Origin: Macrobrachium rosenbergii | Lineage: Eukaryota > Arthropoda > Malacostraca > Decapoda > Palaemonidae | DNA length: 64,000 nt | Reading direction: 5' to 3' | Assembly (NCBI RefSeq): GCF_040412425.1 | Contig: NC_089744.1 | Location: 26,747,501-26,811,500, forward strand | Shown: in pieces, positions 1-13,440 of the stretch | How positions within the stretch are numbered: the first letter of the stretch is position 1 | How the letters are laid out: every line of letters begins with the position of its first letter | Notes under the pieces: model-generated | Told to the model about the DNA's origin: nothing | Databases searched by the model: none | The model's input: only the letters and a program-made list of their open reading frames with translations | Made by a program: the position numbers and the translations under genes

Positions 1-156
1 TATTCCGCTTTCGTCAACATTTTTGTAAGCATGGGTTGAAATTGACTTACTGTTCCCATTGTTGCTGAGTAGCACTGGACTTTTAGAACAGCAAATGAAT
101 TTATGTTTTTATAACACAAAATAACACTGTTTTCTGACCGGGATTTATATTTCCAG

Positions 157-245
157 GTATCGTCAGAATTCCTCAGGTCATTCCCTCTCACCTGTTCTCA
201 TGACGACGTTGGCGCGAATACCAGGGCTCCAGGACTCATGCATCG
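157..245 (+). CDS. Candidate host exon (splice-bounded, weak)
   Basis: A pyrimidine-rich stretch ending in TTTCCAG (AG at 155-156) precedes 89 bases that end in CG followed by GTGAGT, a near-consensus donor at 246. Two of the three frames are open. The frame starting at 158 reads through a segment with residues MTTLARIPGLQDSCI and ends with one leftover base. The next candidate exon (13708-13766) starts with two bases that would complete that codon. I recognise no family. Base composition is more balanced than the AT-rich surroundings. It could be a chance pair of splice motifs; no second line of evidence is available here. Confidence 0.35.
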
Positions 246-435
246 GTGAGTACACGATTAAACTTTCCGTACAGCGTTTATTCATTGATTAATTGATGTT
301 CATTAGTATTAATAATATTGTTTATTACTAATGGCTAAGTAAATAATCATTGTTTCATCACCACTGTATCTCTAAACTTTCACTTACTATGGAATGTGTT
401 CTCTGCGATGGTTAATCGATGGATAAATGCTGTAG

Positions 436-496
<61 letters not shown>

Positions 497-1237
497 GTAT
501 TGTGCCTTTTTTACTGGACTGTATTGAACTTTTGGAAAAAAAAAATTTGTTAAGACAATATAGCACTTTTCTGACTGGAAAATGTTTTGTTTTACGAGTA
601 CATTAGTGTTTATTGCATAGTAACTGTCTTTCGATGAGTTTTCATTATTTTGGAAACCAAGTAGCTTCCTAAAATAAAAGGACATAGTTGTTACCTTTCA
701 AAGTTTGCAAAATTTGAAAGGTAATTTTTTTAAAAGCATGAAAATAATAAATTTCGTATCTCTAAAGATTGGTAGTATAGTTGCAAAACTCTTCTTGCGT
801 CTTTTCAAAATGGCTAATAACTTTCTTCAAGTTTCTTCAGTATTATTTTTCTGTTTATTGAGTATTAAGTGACTTTCATTTTTCAAAGTTTGTTAAATCT
901 CCTCTACTGTTACTAAAATATTTCTTTTCGAAGTAACTATCTAACATCGAAAATAAAAAGAATCCCTGCTCATAGTTTAGGAAACTTCCGATGGGTTTTT
1001 TCAGAATAGATTTTTGATATTTTGTTTTTTCATGTTTATTGCCTAATAAGCGTCGGTTGATAAGCTTGTGTGCGGATATCTCAGAATGTTCATCATAGTT
1101 CTTTGGCATTATTATTAATCTAGCGCTAGCTATGTCATGATATTTGGCAAGCGTTTTTTTTTGTTTGCCTCCGAATAACATTTTAGTGATACTTTTTGAA
1201 GATTGATATTGGGCGTGATCTGTGTGTGAGGTTGTTC

Positions 1238-1238
<1 letters not shown>
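246..1238. other. Non-coding stretch, nothing recognised
   Basis: AT-rich sequence with one TTA microsatellite. Short open frames are present on both strands but show no domain or motif that I recognise. Confidence 0.6.
436..498. repeat. (TTA)n microsatellite
   Basis: About 20 uninterrupted TTA units. Confidence 0.95.

Positions 1239-1315
<77 letters not shown>
1239..1315. repeat. (TC)n microsatellite
   Basis: About 38 TC units, pure. Open frames crossing it (poly Leu-Ser, or poly Arg-Glu on the other strand) are artefacts of the repeat. Confidence 0.95.
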
Positions 1316-1318
<3 letters not shown>

Positions 1319-1326
1319 CCCCCATT

Positions 1327-1441
1327 ATCACCCATCTAAACCTCAGTCATTTCCTCATATTTATTTTCCAGTCTCTCATTTTTTTTTTTACCTGCATCAC
1401 CTATGTAGACTTCTGTCATTTCCTCATTATTACTTTCCAAG
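1327..1441. repeat. Two-copy tandem repeat, period about 69 bp
   Basis: Units 1327-1371 and 1395-1441 share the order ATCACC, then CTNNGTCATTTCCTCAT, then TTTCCA, separated by a T-run. The identity is clear over about 45 bp in each copy. Confidence 0.6.
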
Positions 1442-1902
1442 ATTGCGCTGGAACGACCAGGTAAAGTGGGATAGCAAGACCTATACACTTTTTTAGCGAA
1501 AACCCTAGTTTTTCTTCTGCTATTAAATGTTTGTTTTATCCTGTGTATTGTCACGAGCCAGGAGGCGGCTAATACTTTCTGGTAGCGTCTTAGTTCTTGA
1601 CGTAAGATATATAAAAACGAGAAACAATCTTTGTTGACCTTTGGTCCTCGTCGAAGATATTTTAGTGTCAAGAGTTCTTTGACAAGTACTTTTCATTTAG
1701 GAGTCATCTTGGGGTCACTCCGATGTTGCCTTTTTCTTAAAATAAGAACTAATATTTCTAAGTAGGAAATAGGCATTTTATGTGGTCATAAGCTGAGAAA
1801 AAGTAATTTTCCTCTGATTAATTTCATGGCTTCCTTCCCTTTTTTGCATTCTGGAATGAATGTAAGTTTTAGTGTTTGTTAGTTTTCTGTGAAAGAAAAC
1901 TT
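1442..1902. other. No recognised gene
   Basis: Contains an open frame on the minus strand (1336-1671) with no recognisable domain. I see no repeat or RNA gene here. Confidence 0.5.
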
Positions 1903-2245
1903 TTATGCCGGCTTTGTCTGTCCGTCCGCACCTTTTTCTGTCCGTCCTCAGATCTTAAAAACTACTGAGGCCAGAGGGCTGCAAATTGGTATGTCGATCA
2001 TCCAACCTCCAATCATCAAGCATACCAAATTGCTGCCCTCTAGCCTTCACAGTTTTTATTTTATTTAAGGTTAAATTTAGCCATAATCATGCTTCTGGCA
2101 ACGATATAGGACAGGCCACCACCGGGCCGTGATTAAAGTTTTGTGGGCCGCGGCTCATACAGCATTATACCGAGACCACCGAAAGATAGATCTGTTTAGC
2201 GGCTGCACAAAAAGCTCGATTACGCCGAAGAAACATTTTTTGTTT
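1903..2245 (+). mobile_element. Dispersed repeat family A, copy 1 (internal hairpin)
   Basis: The unit begins near GCCGGCTTTGTCTGTCCG, contains CCACCACCGGGCCG and ends near GATTACGCCGAAGAAAC. A second copy lies at 33551-33800. Within this copy, ACTGAGGCCAGAGGGCTGCA (from about 1963) is followed after about 27 bases by its imperfect inverse around CATACCAAATTGCTGCCCTC, so about 35-bp arms can fold. No coding frame is seen. From memory this is a common decapod genomic repeat; its class is unknown to me. Boundaries are approximate. Confidence 0.7.
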
Positions 2246-2814
2246 GTTGTAGTTTGTAGCTGAATTGTTTTTCTAGAAAGGCTTTGAGCGGGAGGAGCTT
2301 TAATGTATGTTTGTTACTTAGAATAAAATATATATGATAGCAAGATAATGAAATGCTGCCCCAGACGGTTCAATTATGGAAATTATTTATAAGGAATAAT
2401 TATTCAAACGGTTCATAATTAATCGCGAAATCATTATCCTTATGGTTATGAATCCAATACTAAAGTGATTGCGAACGTGAACTGATAAGGAATTGATTAT
2501 GCAGGCCACTAATTAATTAGTCATGCAGCTTCAATTTTAAACCCGATTATCAGAACTGAATGATTGCGAATTAGTTCTGCAGTGAATTACTAAAAGAATT
2601 GTTCCACCTGTCTGATAAAAAAAAAATACCGTAGTAAGGTGATGTAGTTAAAGTATCAGGAAAACTATCCCATTTAGTATAATTTGTTTTGGTGGGAAGG
2701 TTATTGTTATTTCTCCTTTCACATTTTTTTTTCAGCCACCAATTTCTGTCGTTTATGTTTTGATCTTCAGTTGGTTAATTGCCATAGAGGTTAAATAAGT
2801 TTACATATAACCAT
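2246..2814. other. No recognised gene
   Basis: AT-rich sequence rich in AATTA words. I see no repeat longer than a few bases and no motif-bearing open frame. Confidence 0.5.
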
Positions 2815-2815
2815 G

Positions 2816-2853
<38 letters not shown>

Positions 2854-2990
2854 GGAAATGAACCCTTTCATACGTAACAAGCCCATTGGAGCCACTTACT
2901 TTAAATTCAAACTTCCAAAGAATGCGGCGTTCATTAGCAAGAAGTAACAGAAGGTAACAAGAAACACAGATAGTAAATGTCGGTTATCAG
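2815..2990 (+). mobile_element. Dispersed repeat family B, copy 1, with TTA head
   Basis: A (TTA)n run (2815-2852) leads directly into a unit starting ATGAACCCTTTCATACG and containing AATTCAAACTTCCAAAGAAT and GGTAACAAGAAACACAGA. A diverged copy with the same TTA head is at 56322-56480. The shared head suggests that the microsatellite belongs to the repeat. Class unknown. Confidence 0.65.
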
Positions 2991-3504
2991 AAAAAGAAAA
3001 ATAAATTGACAAATTATTAAGTAATAAATGATAATAAATTAGCAAACGCTGCACGTAAGGGCTAACCTTTAACCCTTTAACTGTGTGCGGGGTTTTACTT
3101 ATATTTGATCATTCCGCCCTAATACCTCATGTTCAAGGGACACAGTAACTTCACAGGGCGCAAGAATTGTCTGTCCCCTCATTTGGGGACGATACCAGTC
3201 GATGAAAGCTGATTAAGAATTCAGTACTTGACTTAAAGGGGCACAGGTAACTAACTACTTTGGACGGGTCGAGAATATTTATACGCACTGTAATTTTAGT
3301 TACATTTCCGTATATTTCATTGGGATAATAGTAGATCTTAACTACTGAATGTTGCACCTCATTTAAATATTGCGCATTCTCTAAGAATATTTATCTTTAA
3401 TTTTTATAAGAATAGATATAATCAATAATTAAGAAAGGCATATTGTCAGTTCTAAATTTTGCGAATCGACATTTCGCAAAAGGTTTGGATATCCAGACAT
3501 CTAA

Positions 3505-3568
3505 AATATTATTCAACACCCGTGTGGGAGTTCCACAATATTATTCAACACCCGTGTGAGAGTTCCAC
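3505..3568. repeat. Perfectly abutting 32-bp tandem duplication
   Basis: Units 3505-3536 and 3537-3568 both read AATATTATTCAACACCCGTG and on to GAGTTCCAC, with one mismatch (GGG versus GAG). Confidence 0.95.
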
Positions 3569-3572
3569 GTTT

Positions 3573-3655
3573 CTATGTGTGTGTGTGTACTGTACATACA
3601 TACATGTGTATATATTATATATATTATATATACATACATACATACATAGATATTA
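3573..3655. repeat. Mixed TG, TA and ATAC microsatellite
   Basis: A short (TG)n is followed by TATAT and (ATAC)n stretches. Confidence 0.85.
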
Positions 3656-4147
3656 TCATGCACGCTATTTAAAAACAGAGTGGCTGACAGTACAAGGTGG
3701 TATCTTTCCGGGTATATTTAAACCATTTTTCAGTATTGTATAGGATTGTACTGACAGCGTAAAGATGCTTTAACTAAAATCATCGTGATTGTAATGAGAA
3801 GTTATGTCAAGCAGTATGAACCTATAAAGCATAAGCCTTAAACATATATTTCATTCTCACACAATAAAAAGGCAGATTATACAAAGACTTGGTCTACATT
3901 TTAGGAATTGTTTATCAAAATTTTATTACGTAACTAAGAATCCCTTAGTGCACACATGACCTCAGAAAATGGATGCCTACTGGAGGGTTTTTTTCAGTGT
4001 ACTGCTAACGCCAGTTTGATTCTGTGTTGAATGGCAATCCAGTTTTCATAAAAATTTAGCACGGGTGAAAATACACGTTTTAATGCGTAGAGAAATTCAT
4101 TTTTGTTTGTTTGTGGAGACGCTTTTCTTTTTGTAAAGAGTGATTTC

Positions 4148-4149
<2 letters not shown>

Positions 4150-4189
<40 letters not shown>

Positions 4190-4224
4190 GTATATATATG
4201 TATATAATATTTATATTTGTGTAT

Positions 4225-4260
<36 letters not shown>

Positions 4261-4265
4261 GTATG

Positions 4266-4345
<80 letters not shown>
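4150..4345. repeat. Compound (TC)n-(AC)n-(TA)n microsatellite
   Basis: TC units at 4151-4188, AC units near 4225-4241, then long TA runs to about 4343 with a short TG tail. Confidence 0.95.
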
Positions 4346-4353
<8 letters not shown>

Positions 4354-6419
4354 ACACACGGAAGGATACACATGTTGCGACATATTCCAAGATATACTTA
4401 AAGGTAATTATAGTTTAAGCACATAAGACTTTGACTTTTGTTGATAGGGAAGAAATGAACCCTCACAAGAAGATCAATTTGTCTTGTTAATCAGTTTACA
4501 TCTTGCAGGCAGGACAAAAGACCTTATTATGATATTTATAGGTCAAGCTCTTTTGCAACCAAGAATATGAAGAGCGTTGCGTAAAATGTTTATCTCCATC
4601 GTAAGGTAAAACTACAGATTTTCTGTAAGTCTGAAAATATCCGAGCGATGGAAGACTTCGGCTGTTAATTAAGCAGTTATTAGGCAAATAAAAGCTTTTG
4701 TCCTGAATTATGTTATGTTATGGAATATTTGCAGTGGTTAATAGAATAGAAATCCCACTGCCTCAGATGAAGATATTATCCTCCTGAATATTTTCGTTTG
4801 CGGAAACAGGTGATTGACACGGAGCTTGTTATTGTTATTTTGGACCGACTCCCAGAGTGAAATGATCAACAGGGCCAGACACAAGGTCAGTGTGACGCAG
4901 CTATTTGCGTGATGGGCAGATTTCCTTTAAAAGTTGAATTGCAAAGCTTTTCTTTTAGATTCGTTCGTATTTAGAGCATGCTTCCATCATTGGATGACTC
5001 GTAAATGCTTTGTTTTGTTTAATTTTAATAAAAAGTTTTTCAAAGTTAAAAATTTGTACCTTATTTTTAACATGTGAGTTTCAGAGCTATTAGTTATGTA
5101 ATTTTTTAAATCAATGAAGACTCTTATGAGTCACCTTAGTAGGTAAAAATTCTTAAGTTTTTGATACAATTTTGTTGCTCTTGTATTTTACCTTCAGTTT
5201 TAAAGTAAGGAAGAGAGCGTGATTTAAGACACACGAACGTAAAATTTGCGTTTTTATTTTGCTTTTTGAGTTTTCCCAAAGCATATTTTTGACAGATGAT
5301 TGGGTTAATAAGTGTGATTTCCATGAAAACTGCACGCATTCTCTTGTTTTTTTTTTTTTTTTTAAATCTAAAATTAAGTAATACCAGTAATATTCTTAAC
5401 CCAAAACTTAGTCTTCCTAATAGCGGAGGGATTTAGATATTTAGGATTTTTGTTTATTGTAGCGAACATAAGAAAAAATCAAGACCTTTAACAATTTGTT
5501 CTCGACCTAAGCTCACATTTACAAGCAAAAAAGAAATAGAATATCTGACAGACGACGCTAGGTCTTAAACGAAAAAGCTTGAATATACTGTACTAACTGC
5601 CAAGGTATTTTATTTAGTTAATGGCGCGCAGACGACCACGATTTTATGTAGAGGTATACTTCTCAAACTAATATAACTCTTTGGTAAAAGCCGGTCATAA
5701 ATTAGTCGATATTTCATTATTCTATGTATTTGAGCACCCAAATGTTGACCTGGCATGTTTGTAAGTCTTTGCCTGTACAAACATGCTTGAATGAATGTCT
5801 TATATTAAATGTTCCGGTAAAATACAGTACACACATTTATGCTGACGTTTGCTTACACGCGTGCGATAATGTGATGCGTTGGAGGGGCAGGGTCCTTTTT
5901 AAAATAAAGTTGTTCTTCCTCTTAGAATGGCAGGTACTGGGCACTTACTGATGAATTTTTAATGATGCTCTTCATTTATGAATGCAGCAATTAAGGAGCT
6001 TTACTCATTTTGGAAGCCGGGGGATCAGGAGAGGCCGAAAAAATGCAGAATGCAACTAGTCCTTACTTTTATAATTCAGCAGAAGAAAACACAATAACAA
6101 TGTTAACAGTATATACGGCACAAAATACTGCAATTGCGATGATGGCTGAATTTAGTAGGTGGCTAATTATGAGTGCGATGAAACTGATTCAGCCGAATTA
6201 CAGTGCTCTTGTAAATTGCTTATGAGAATGGTACAGAATGTGACGAATGTGGTATAATATTGAAGGGAAGGTTGCAAATGAATGTGTTGCAAAGAAAGGC
6301 AACCATATTGGAAGAAATTAATTAATAGAAAATAATAATTATATTGAGCATGTAAATATTGTGGCCCACAAGAAGTCTGCTGTTAATAAGAATATGGAAT
6401 TGATGAAGAATCCCCACTT
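4346..6419. other. No recognised gene
   Basis: Includes a T-run at 5347-5362. Several 60-75 codon frames exist on both strands, none with a domain I can name. Confidence 0.5.
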
Positions 6420-6620
6420 TGAAGCGTTATTGCATGGCGAACACGGATGATTGCAGATGGTAGTCTTAGTTGTTGACAACGAAGCAAAGCTGTAGAGGCA
6501 GGTGGAAGAATTTCGAAGTGATTATGATTCGGAAACTCTTTACAAGGATAAGGTTACGAGGTAAACTTGTCCTAGAAATATGGGATAAAGAATGTTAGGA
6601 TGGATTGTTCTTATGAGTAT
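6420..6620 (+). pseudogene. Decayed LINE reverse-transcriptase fragment
   Basis: A translation around 6425-6545 reads LLHGEHG, a stop, then VLVVDNEAKL, a stop and VEEFRSDYDSETLYKDKV. The pattern follows the active-site and thumb entry of a common crustacean non-LTR RT family (LL.ADD.AL.AD.EEKL..LV.EF). The YADD-like box itself is destroyed and stops interrupt the frame. Downstream sequence to about 6860 may be further decayed LINE but I cannot anchor it. The assignment rests on remembered family pattern, so it is moderate. Confidence 0.4.
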
Positions 6621-7039
6621 ACGCTTTAAACTTTAAAGGATAGCAGGATACAAGGAAAGTTGAAGCCTAATTTGATTAAAACCATAATGCTGCTCGGGTA
6701 TATAAAAGAGGAATGAGAGAGAAGAACAGTGACTTTGGAAATAGTGGTTGGTGTGTAGAAAGGGACTTGTGAACGAAGACTCATCAATAGAAATGATATA
6801 CGGATGTTGAACGTAAATGAAAGACTGAAAATTCAAGACTAAAAAAGTGTAAATTATCAAGCTGGAATATTGTTACATTTTGTCCGGGGTAAGGAAGATA
6901 AAAGGTTGATGCAAGTAGTGGTACACCGAAACTATTTTAAGTTGTTTTGACCGTTTAGATAAAATGAAGGACACTATATTTGTGAAGATGGTGTAAAATT
7001 CAGAGGCCCTGGGGGGCGGGGGGAGGAGAATAAGGAGCT

Positions 7040-7040
<1 letters not shown>

Positions 7041-7090
<50 letters not shown>
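7041..7090. repeat. (GA)n microsatellite
   Basis: About 24 AG units, preceded by a G-rich stretch at 7010-7024. Confidence 0.95.
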
Positions 7091-7092
<2 letters not shown>

Positions 7093-7291
7093 CAGGTGAG
7101 TCAGAAAGTATGTGGGGTGTTCGGTTCTGCTAATGAGCATTTTACTCAAGTGTTTTAAGCAGCTGATGTGGAATTTTACTACAAAGGGTCCCATCCGTGA
7201 TTCAGGATGATATTGGCTTTGACAAATAATTTGTTATTATCTAAAGTCAACTTCCATTAATGGAGTCGCCTTATTAGAGTAAATTGTATTC

Positions 7292-7293
<2 letters not shown>

Positions 7294-7361
<68 letters not shown>
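7294..7361. repeat. (TA)n microsatellite
   Basis: About 33 TA units. Confidence 0.95.
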
Positions 7362-7363
<2 letters not shown>

Positions 7364-7516
7364 CTACAATCATTCATAACTTTTTTACAATCATTCATGA
7401 ATTTGAACGTTTGTACATAGCTCTCCGCATATAAAATCATACAGATTTGTGATAAATACCAAATTGGACCACACAAGTAAAAAAAAAAACAAAAAAAAAC
7501 AAACAGGAGTTGAAGG

Positions 7517-8175
7517 GATACTCCTAGCCAATTAACGATTCACTATGGCTCCTGTAACACTTGATTCACTCTGCCTCTCTCCAACTTTAACGACCCCACC
7601 ATTGTATTCCTCTGCCAAAACCTTTGTGCTGCTGTACGCTTCCTTCTCCAGGCACAAACCGAAAACATGGACGTTGGGGCATCACCGGACGAGTAACAGG
7701 ATTTGCTCACGATTAACCCAAGCCAGCCAGCTGGAGAAAAGGTGGGAACCTGGGGCATATAAGGACGTCAGACCGGAGGTCCTAGGTCGGTTCACGACAC
7801 ACCATCTACACAGATAGACTGCTTGTCAGTTGGGACTCCGCCAATGCCCCCCCCCCCTTTCCCACACAGTCACTTTTGTTGTGTTGAGTGGATCCGATCG
7901 CGCTGAAGACCCTTATCTTAGACAAGTCTGGCTTACTCTCAAGACGTCTCATCTAAGGACTAAGAATAGGTGATCATGTGTACTTGCCTGCTCCCATGAT
8001 GCCTCTTCCCCTCATCTACCAACTTTGAGAAGAGTCCTTCAAGATCTGAAATCTGATGATTATTTTATTTTATGTAACATTGTCCTTATTACTTCAAATA
8101 AATTAACCTTAGAGGTTTCCTTAGAATATATTTGACTTCCTGTGGTGTCGTTGCTTTCGTAACTAACAGAATCAC
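7517..8175 (+). mobile_element. Possible solo or remnant LTR
   Basis: A block of balanced base composition contains a TATA-like box (GGGCATATAAGG, about 7753-7764). An AATAAA-type signal lies about 340 bp downstream (8096-8104), followed by T/G-rich sequence. It ends near GTAACTAACAGAATCACGG, followed by TGGAGCTAGTGGTTAAAGC, which could serve as a primer-binding site. No partner LTR is seen in the window and no target duplication was found. It contains a C-run at 7847-7857. Could equally be other non-coding DNA. Confidence 0.3.
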
Positions 8176-8388
8176 GGTACCATGGAGCTAGTGGTTAAAG
8201 CTTCTGTGTATGTTTCTTTTGGTTTATGTAATTATAACCTATTAAGTAAAACATTGAATTTCCCTTAAGACCCACTTAGGTTAACTTTGACTTGAACCCC
8301 ATTGATCTTTTTACAAGTTTAGCCCCCTAGTTGGATACAGAGGATATCTCAGGTAAGAGGAAAGGTAGTAAGTTGCACGGCTATGCTC

Positions 8389-8481
<93 letters not shown>

Positions 8482-8517
8482 TATACTCAGTACATGCACA
8501 CAAATATTTATAAATAA

Positions 8518-8560
<43 letters not shown>

Positions 8561-8734
8561 CGTATGTATATGTGTTTGTCTGTGTCTGTATACATGCATT
8601 CACACACACATATATATATAATTATATATATGTGTGTGTGTGCATGTATGCATGCATGTCTGTATACACATATATATGTGTATGGGTATATATACACGTG
8701 TATATATACATACATACACTATATATATTTATAT

Positions 8735-8803
<69 letters not shown>
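8389..8803. repeat. Long compound microsatellite (TA, AC, TG, ATAC)
   Basis: (TA)n at 8389-8469, then AC, (TA)n at 8521-8553, then a degenerate TG/ATGC stretch, (AC)n at about 8737-8759 and (AT)n to 8803. All open frames across it are repeat artefacts. Confidence 0.95.
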
Positions 8804-10266
<1,463 letters not shown>

Positions 10267-10320
10267 TTAATTTTATATGTCTTATAATGTATATTTTCTT
10301 TATTATTTTCTTTAATTAAT

Positions 10321-10674
10321 TTGCTAAATATTAATTTTTTCAGATATTTTATACAACCGAGATTAACAAAGGAACAGCGAGTAAAAGCAATTCAATTGTA
10401 CTATCAACACAATAAAAATGGTGCTGAAATCTCAAGATTGTTATCAGCTGAATTTAACATCCCAAGGGTGCAAAGCCGAAATATCACAAGCTTGATTAGA
10501 AAATTTGAATCCACAGGAAGTGTAAGTGATGCTCAAAGAGCGAGTAGGCCAGTTGTTGCAACAAGCTTAGAAAAGTCCAATGAACTACAAGAATCGTTAC
10601 TGCGTTCTCCTCAAAAATCCAGTAGGCGTCTTTCTGCAGAGTTAGCAATTAGTATTTGTATTGAACATTATTAA
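10321..10674 (+). CDS. Truncated Tc1/mariner-type transposase, N-terminal HTH part
   Basis: 117 codons, open from 10321 to a stop at 10672-10674. Residues about 14-70 (LTKEQRVKAIQLYYQHNKNG, then ISRLLSAEF, then ITSLIRKFESTGSVSDAQRA) match the helix-turn-helix domain found at the start of many arthropod Tc1/mariner-like transposases (DUF4817-like, from memory). Residues about 90-110 (RSPQKSSRRLSAELAIS) resemble the start of the second helix-turn-helix. The frame then ends in ICIEHY and a stop, so the catalytic domain is missing. A product could bind the element's own ends without cutting. The start codon is uncertain; the homology begins about 14 residues after the ATG used here. Confidence 0.75.
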   Translation: MLNINFFRYFIQPRLTKEQRVKAIQLYYQHNKNGAEISRLLSAEFNIPRVQSRNITSLIRKFESTGSVSDAQRASRPVVATSLEKSNELQESLLRSPQKSSRRLSAELAISICIEHY

Positions 10675-10797
10675 ACCGAATAAGCATTATATTAATTTTG
10701 TTAATATATTATATTAATCTATTAACCTGTGGCAATACATTCATGTTCGAAAAAATAAAGGATAATCAAAAAGGCTTTAATTTTGTTCCACTTAAAC

Positions 10798-10824
10798 AAA
10801 GGGCGTTACTTATGCCGCACCCTG
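10798..10824 (-). repeat. Right terminal inverted repeat of mariner-type element
   Basis: Exact reverse complement of 10240-10266; followed by TATATATATA. Confidence 0.95.
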
Positions 10825-12689
10825 TATATATATATACTGTATATATGTAGATAGTTCCTTATACATTACGAAAAACAATTTTAGCATCTTCTGAATGTTG
10901 TCCAGTATCTTCACCATAAAACGAAGAAGAGTAGTTCTTACTCCACAATTTTTACCTCTTGATTCAACTTTCAGCTTGGTTTCAGTATTTCGTCGTGAAT
11001 GGCACCTGGTATGCGTATGAATGGAGAGCCTATGATATGTGAACCCAAGTGCATGTTGGGAGATCATTCATCAGAGCGAGTGGTTACTCGCGTAAGCGGC
11101 AGCGTTTGTAGGTCAGCGATTTGATTATTGATCGAAGGTCGTTTGCTGGTGATGCACAGAGAGCGAAAAACTGACAGTAGAGTTCCAGGACTCCTCTCAC
11201 CTGTTGGCAACTGAAATCCTCTTTATTAATGAAGTGGTTCTCGATGGCATTCTTTCCTGTAGATGATGAGTGAAGAGCTGAGGTTGGGTGTCTTTGATCC
11301 GAGTCATCAAAATATATGAACAAGGCTTACATTCTTTAAGAGGGCGGTGATCTGATATATGACCCGAAGATTGACGGGGATACGGTTCCGAAGTGCAGGC
11401 AGGGAAGTCTTTTGATCTTATTAAGGTATGCAAAGGCGAGACTTGTCTCGTCTATTTGTTAACTGGATATGTTTTTGATTCTCGGCCCCGCTCCGTCTGA
11501 AAAGGCGTTCTGGAGGGCCTTACTTCAAAAGGCAATTCATAATTTATTCTTTAGGCATCACTAATCTAATTTTAATATAGGGGGAATTGAGGAACAGACG
11601 CCTAGAAATCGCTTTGGCATTCTCAATCGATTTGGTTGAAACAAATATATTTAAGAAAATACACAAATTTGCTCAGGGAACAAAAGACCAGAAAGGAGAT
11701 ATTTTCTGAGCATGTTAATATTTTTGCTTTGCAGTTTAATTTATTTAAAACATACATATCGTTATTTAATTGTTTATTCAAATATCTATATTTTATTTAT
11801 TATGTTGTTTTGGATAAAGTCTTTCACATTGTAAAATTGTAATGATTCTTTTTTGAAAAAGGTGTCATGTAAAAAAGTTGGAATCATGTTTAATCCATCA
11901 TTATGATTACTATATTGCTATGATGGAAACTGAAGTACTATAAAAACTGTAAATGAACCTACAACGCAAAACTATTCTCTTGAATAGGGTATTTTTTCAG
12001 ACCCCTACATACAGTCAGATAATCAACGCCCATAGTGAGAAAATGATAATTACTCGCAGGTTCAGGGATTCATTTCAGTAATCGCTATTCTTACCTCGTG
12101 TTCAACAGTGTCAGAAACTCATTCATAAAATAACATTGGTTGAGCAAGTCTGTATTTGCAAAGTTTATATCCATGACGTATGACGCTCATGTTCGGTGAC
12201 CAAGTGACATTTTGGAAGAAGTAAATGTAAATGATAAGCAATTATTTACAATTCTGAAAAACTAAAAAAAATATTTTTTCAACATTGAAGTTATTATGAC
12301 ATATAACATGCTTTAGTGTAGTTCATTTTTATGTGAGGTTGTAACTTGATTTGTTTTCACGCATGATAGTTATTTACAAATTGTCGATAACAGTTCGCTA
12401 TAATTTACATTAAAAGCGTGAAGAGACAAATCGCATGAACGGTTTAAAGGAAATCGAGTTCATTTTTCCTAACGTATAAATAACGAATAACTTTTTCCTG
12501 TTCAGTGAAGCTGTTAGTGTCCTTTGCAGTGATTGCATGCGTAAACGAAATCAGTTTGAAACTGAGACATAAGATCTATCTATGTTTAATGAGTTTAAAC
12601 ATTATTTTTTAAAACATTTGACTTAATTATCGACATCCTTTCATTTCTATGGCTTTCTTTCGATACAGGAGATCTTACGTCTCAATAAA

Positions 12690-12690
<1 letters not shown>
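10825..12690. other. No recognised gene
   Basis: I see no domain-bearing frame, no tRNA-like boxes and no notable repeat in this interval. Confidence 0.5.

Positions 12691-12691
<1 letters not shown>

Positions 12692-12748
<57 letters not shown>
12692..12748. repeat. (TA)n microsatellite
   Basis: About 28 TA units. Confidence 0.95.
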
Positions 12749-12751
<3 letters not shown>

Positions 12752-12765
12752 CTATAATATAAAAT

Positions 12766-12983
12766 CCAAGTGGATCTTGTTTGTCCTCCCCCGGGTGACA
12801 GTAGGGGAGACATGACACAGCCACCCACCCCTGCAAACCGGATTGTCCATCACGGGTGGGGGCGGGATAGGTAGGGGAATGGGAAGATAGGGGGAACACC
12901 CACCCTCCTCCCGCAAACCTGTTTGTCCGCCCCGGGTGGGGGTGTGTTAGGTACGGGATCGGGAGGGTAGGGGAGACAGCAAG
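12766..12983. repeat. G-rich minisatellite, about 80-bp unit, nearly three copies
   Basis: Units open with GTTTGTCC or GATTGTCC, continue CGGGTG and (in the last two) GGGGG and TTAGGTA or ATAGGTA, and close with GGGGAGACA or GGGGGAACA. The CCACCC then GCAAACC spacers repeat at the same spacing. Strand composition is strongly biased to G in the second half of each unit. Confidence 0.8.
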
Positions 12984-13087
12984 GAATGAAAATCATGTGT
13001 AAGATCTTTTTCAGTGCAGAATCTCCTCTGCTGTCATATCAGAATGATAATGTAATACTTCAGTGGCCTCAGTTCCAGCATGCATAG

Positions 13088-13200
<113 letters not shown>

Positions 13201-13440
13201 CACCTATTTGCTAGTATAAACATATCCTTATTTCCTCCAAGATTTATGAAACCGTATTTAAGCGAATAGAGAATTTTCTTCAGTTTGTACTTGTTCCTTC
13301 ACCTCTCAACACTATGAGTATGGAGAACTATGTTTTTCACTAAATTATAATTAAGACCGTAATATCGGATCATCAGTTATGAATGCAAAAAAGCACGACT
13401 GTGCGAAAGTGTTCATATTTATAGTTATTGCTAGACATTC

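Larger units (their letters stand above)
2991..4149. other. No recognised gene
   Basis: Apart from the 32-bp duplication and the microsatellite noted separately, I see only AT-rich sequence and short unsupported open frames. Confidence 0.5.

Noticed and set aside
876..1331. Long minus-strand frame with poly Arg-Glu
   Set aside because: It is produced by the (TC)n run; flanking residues show no domain.
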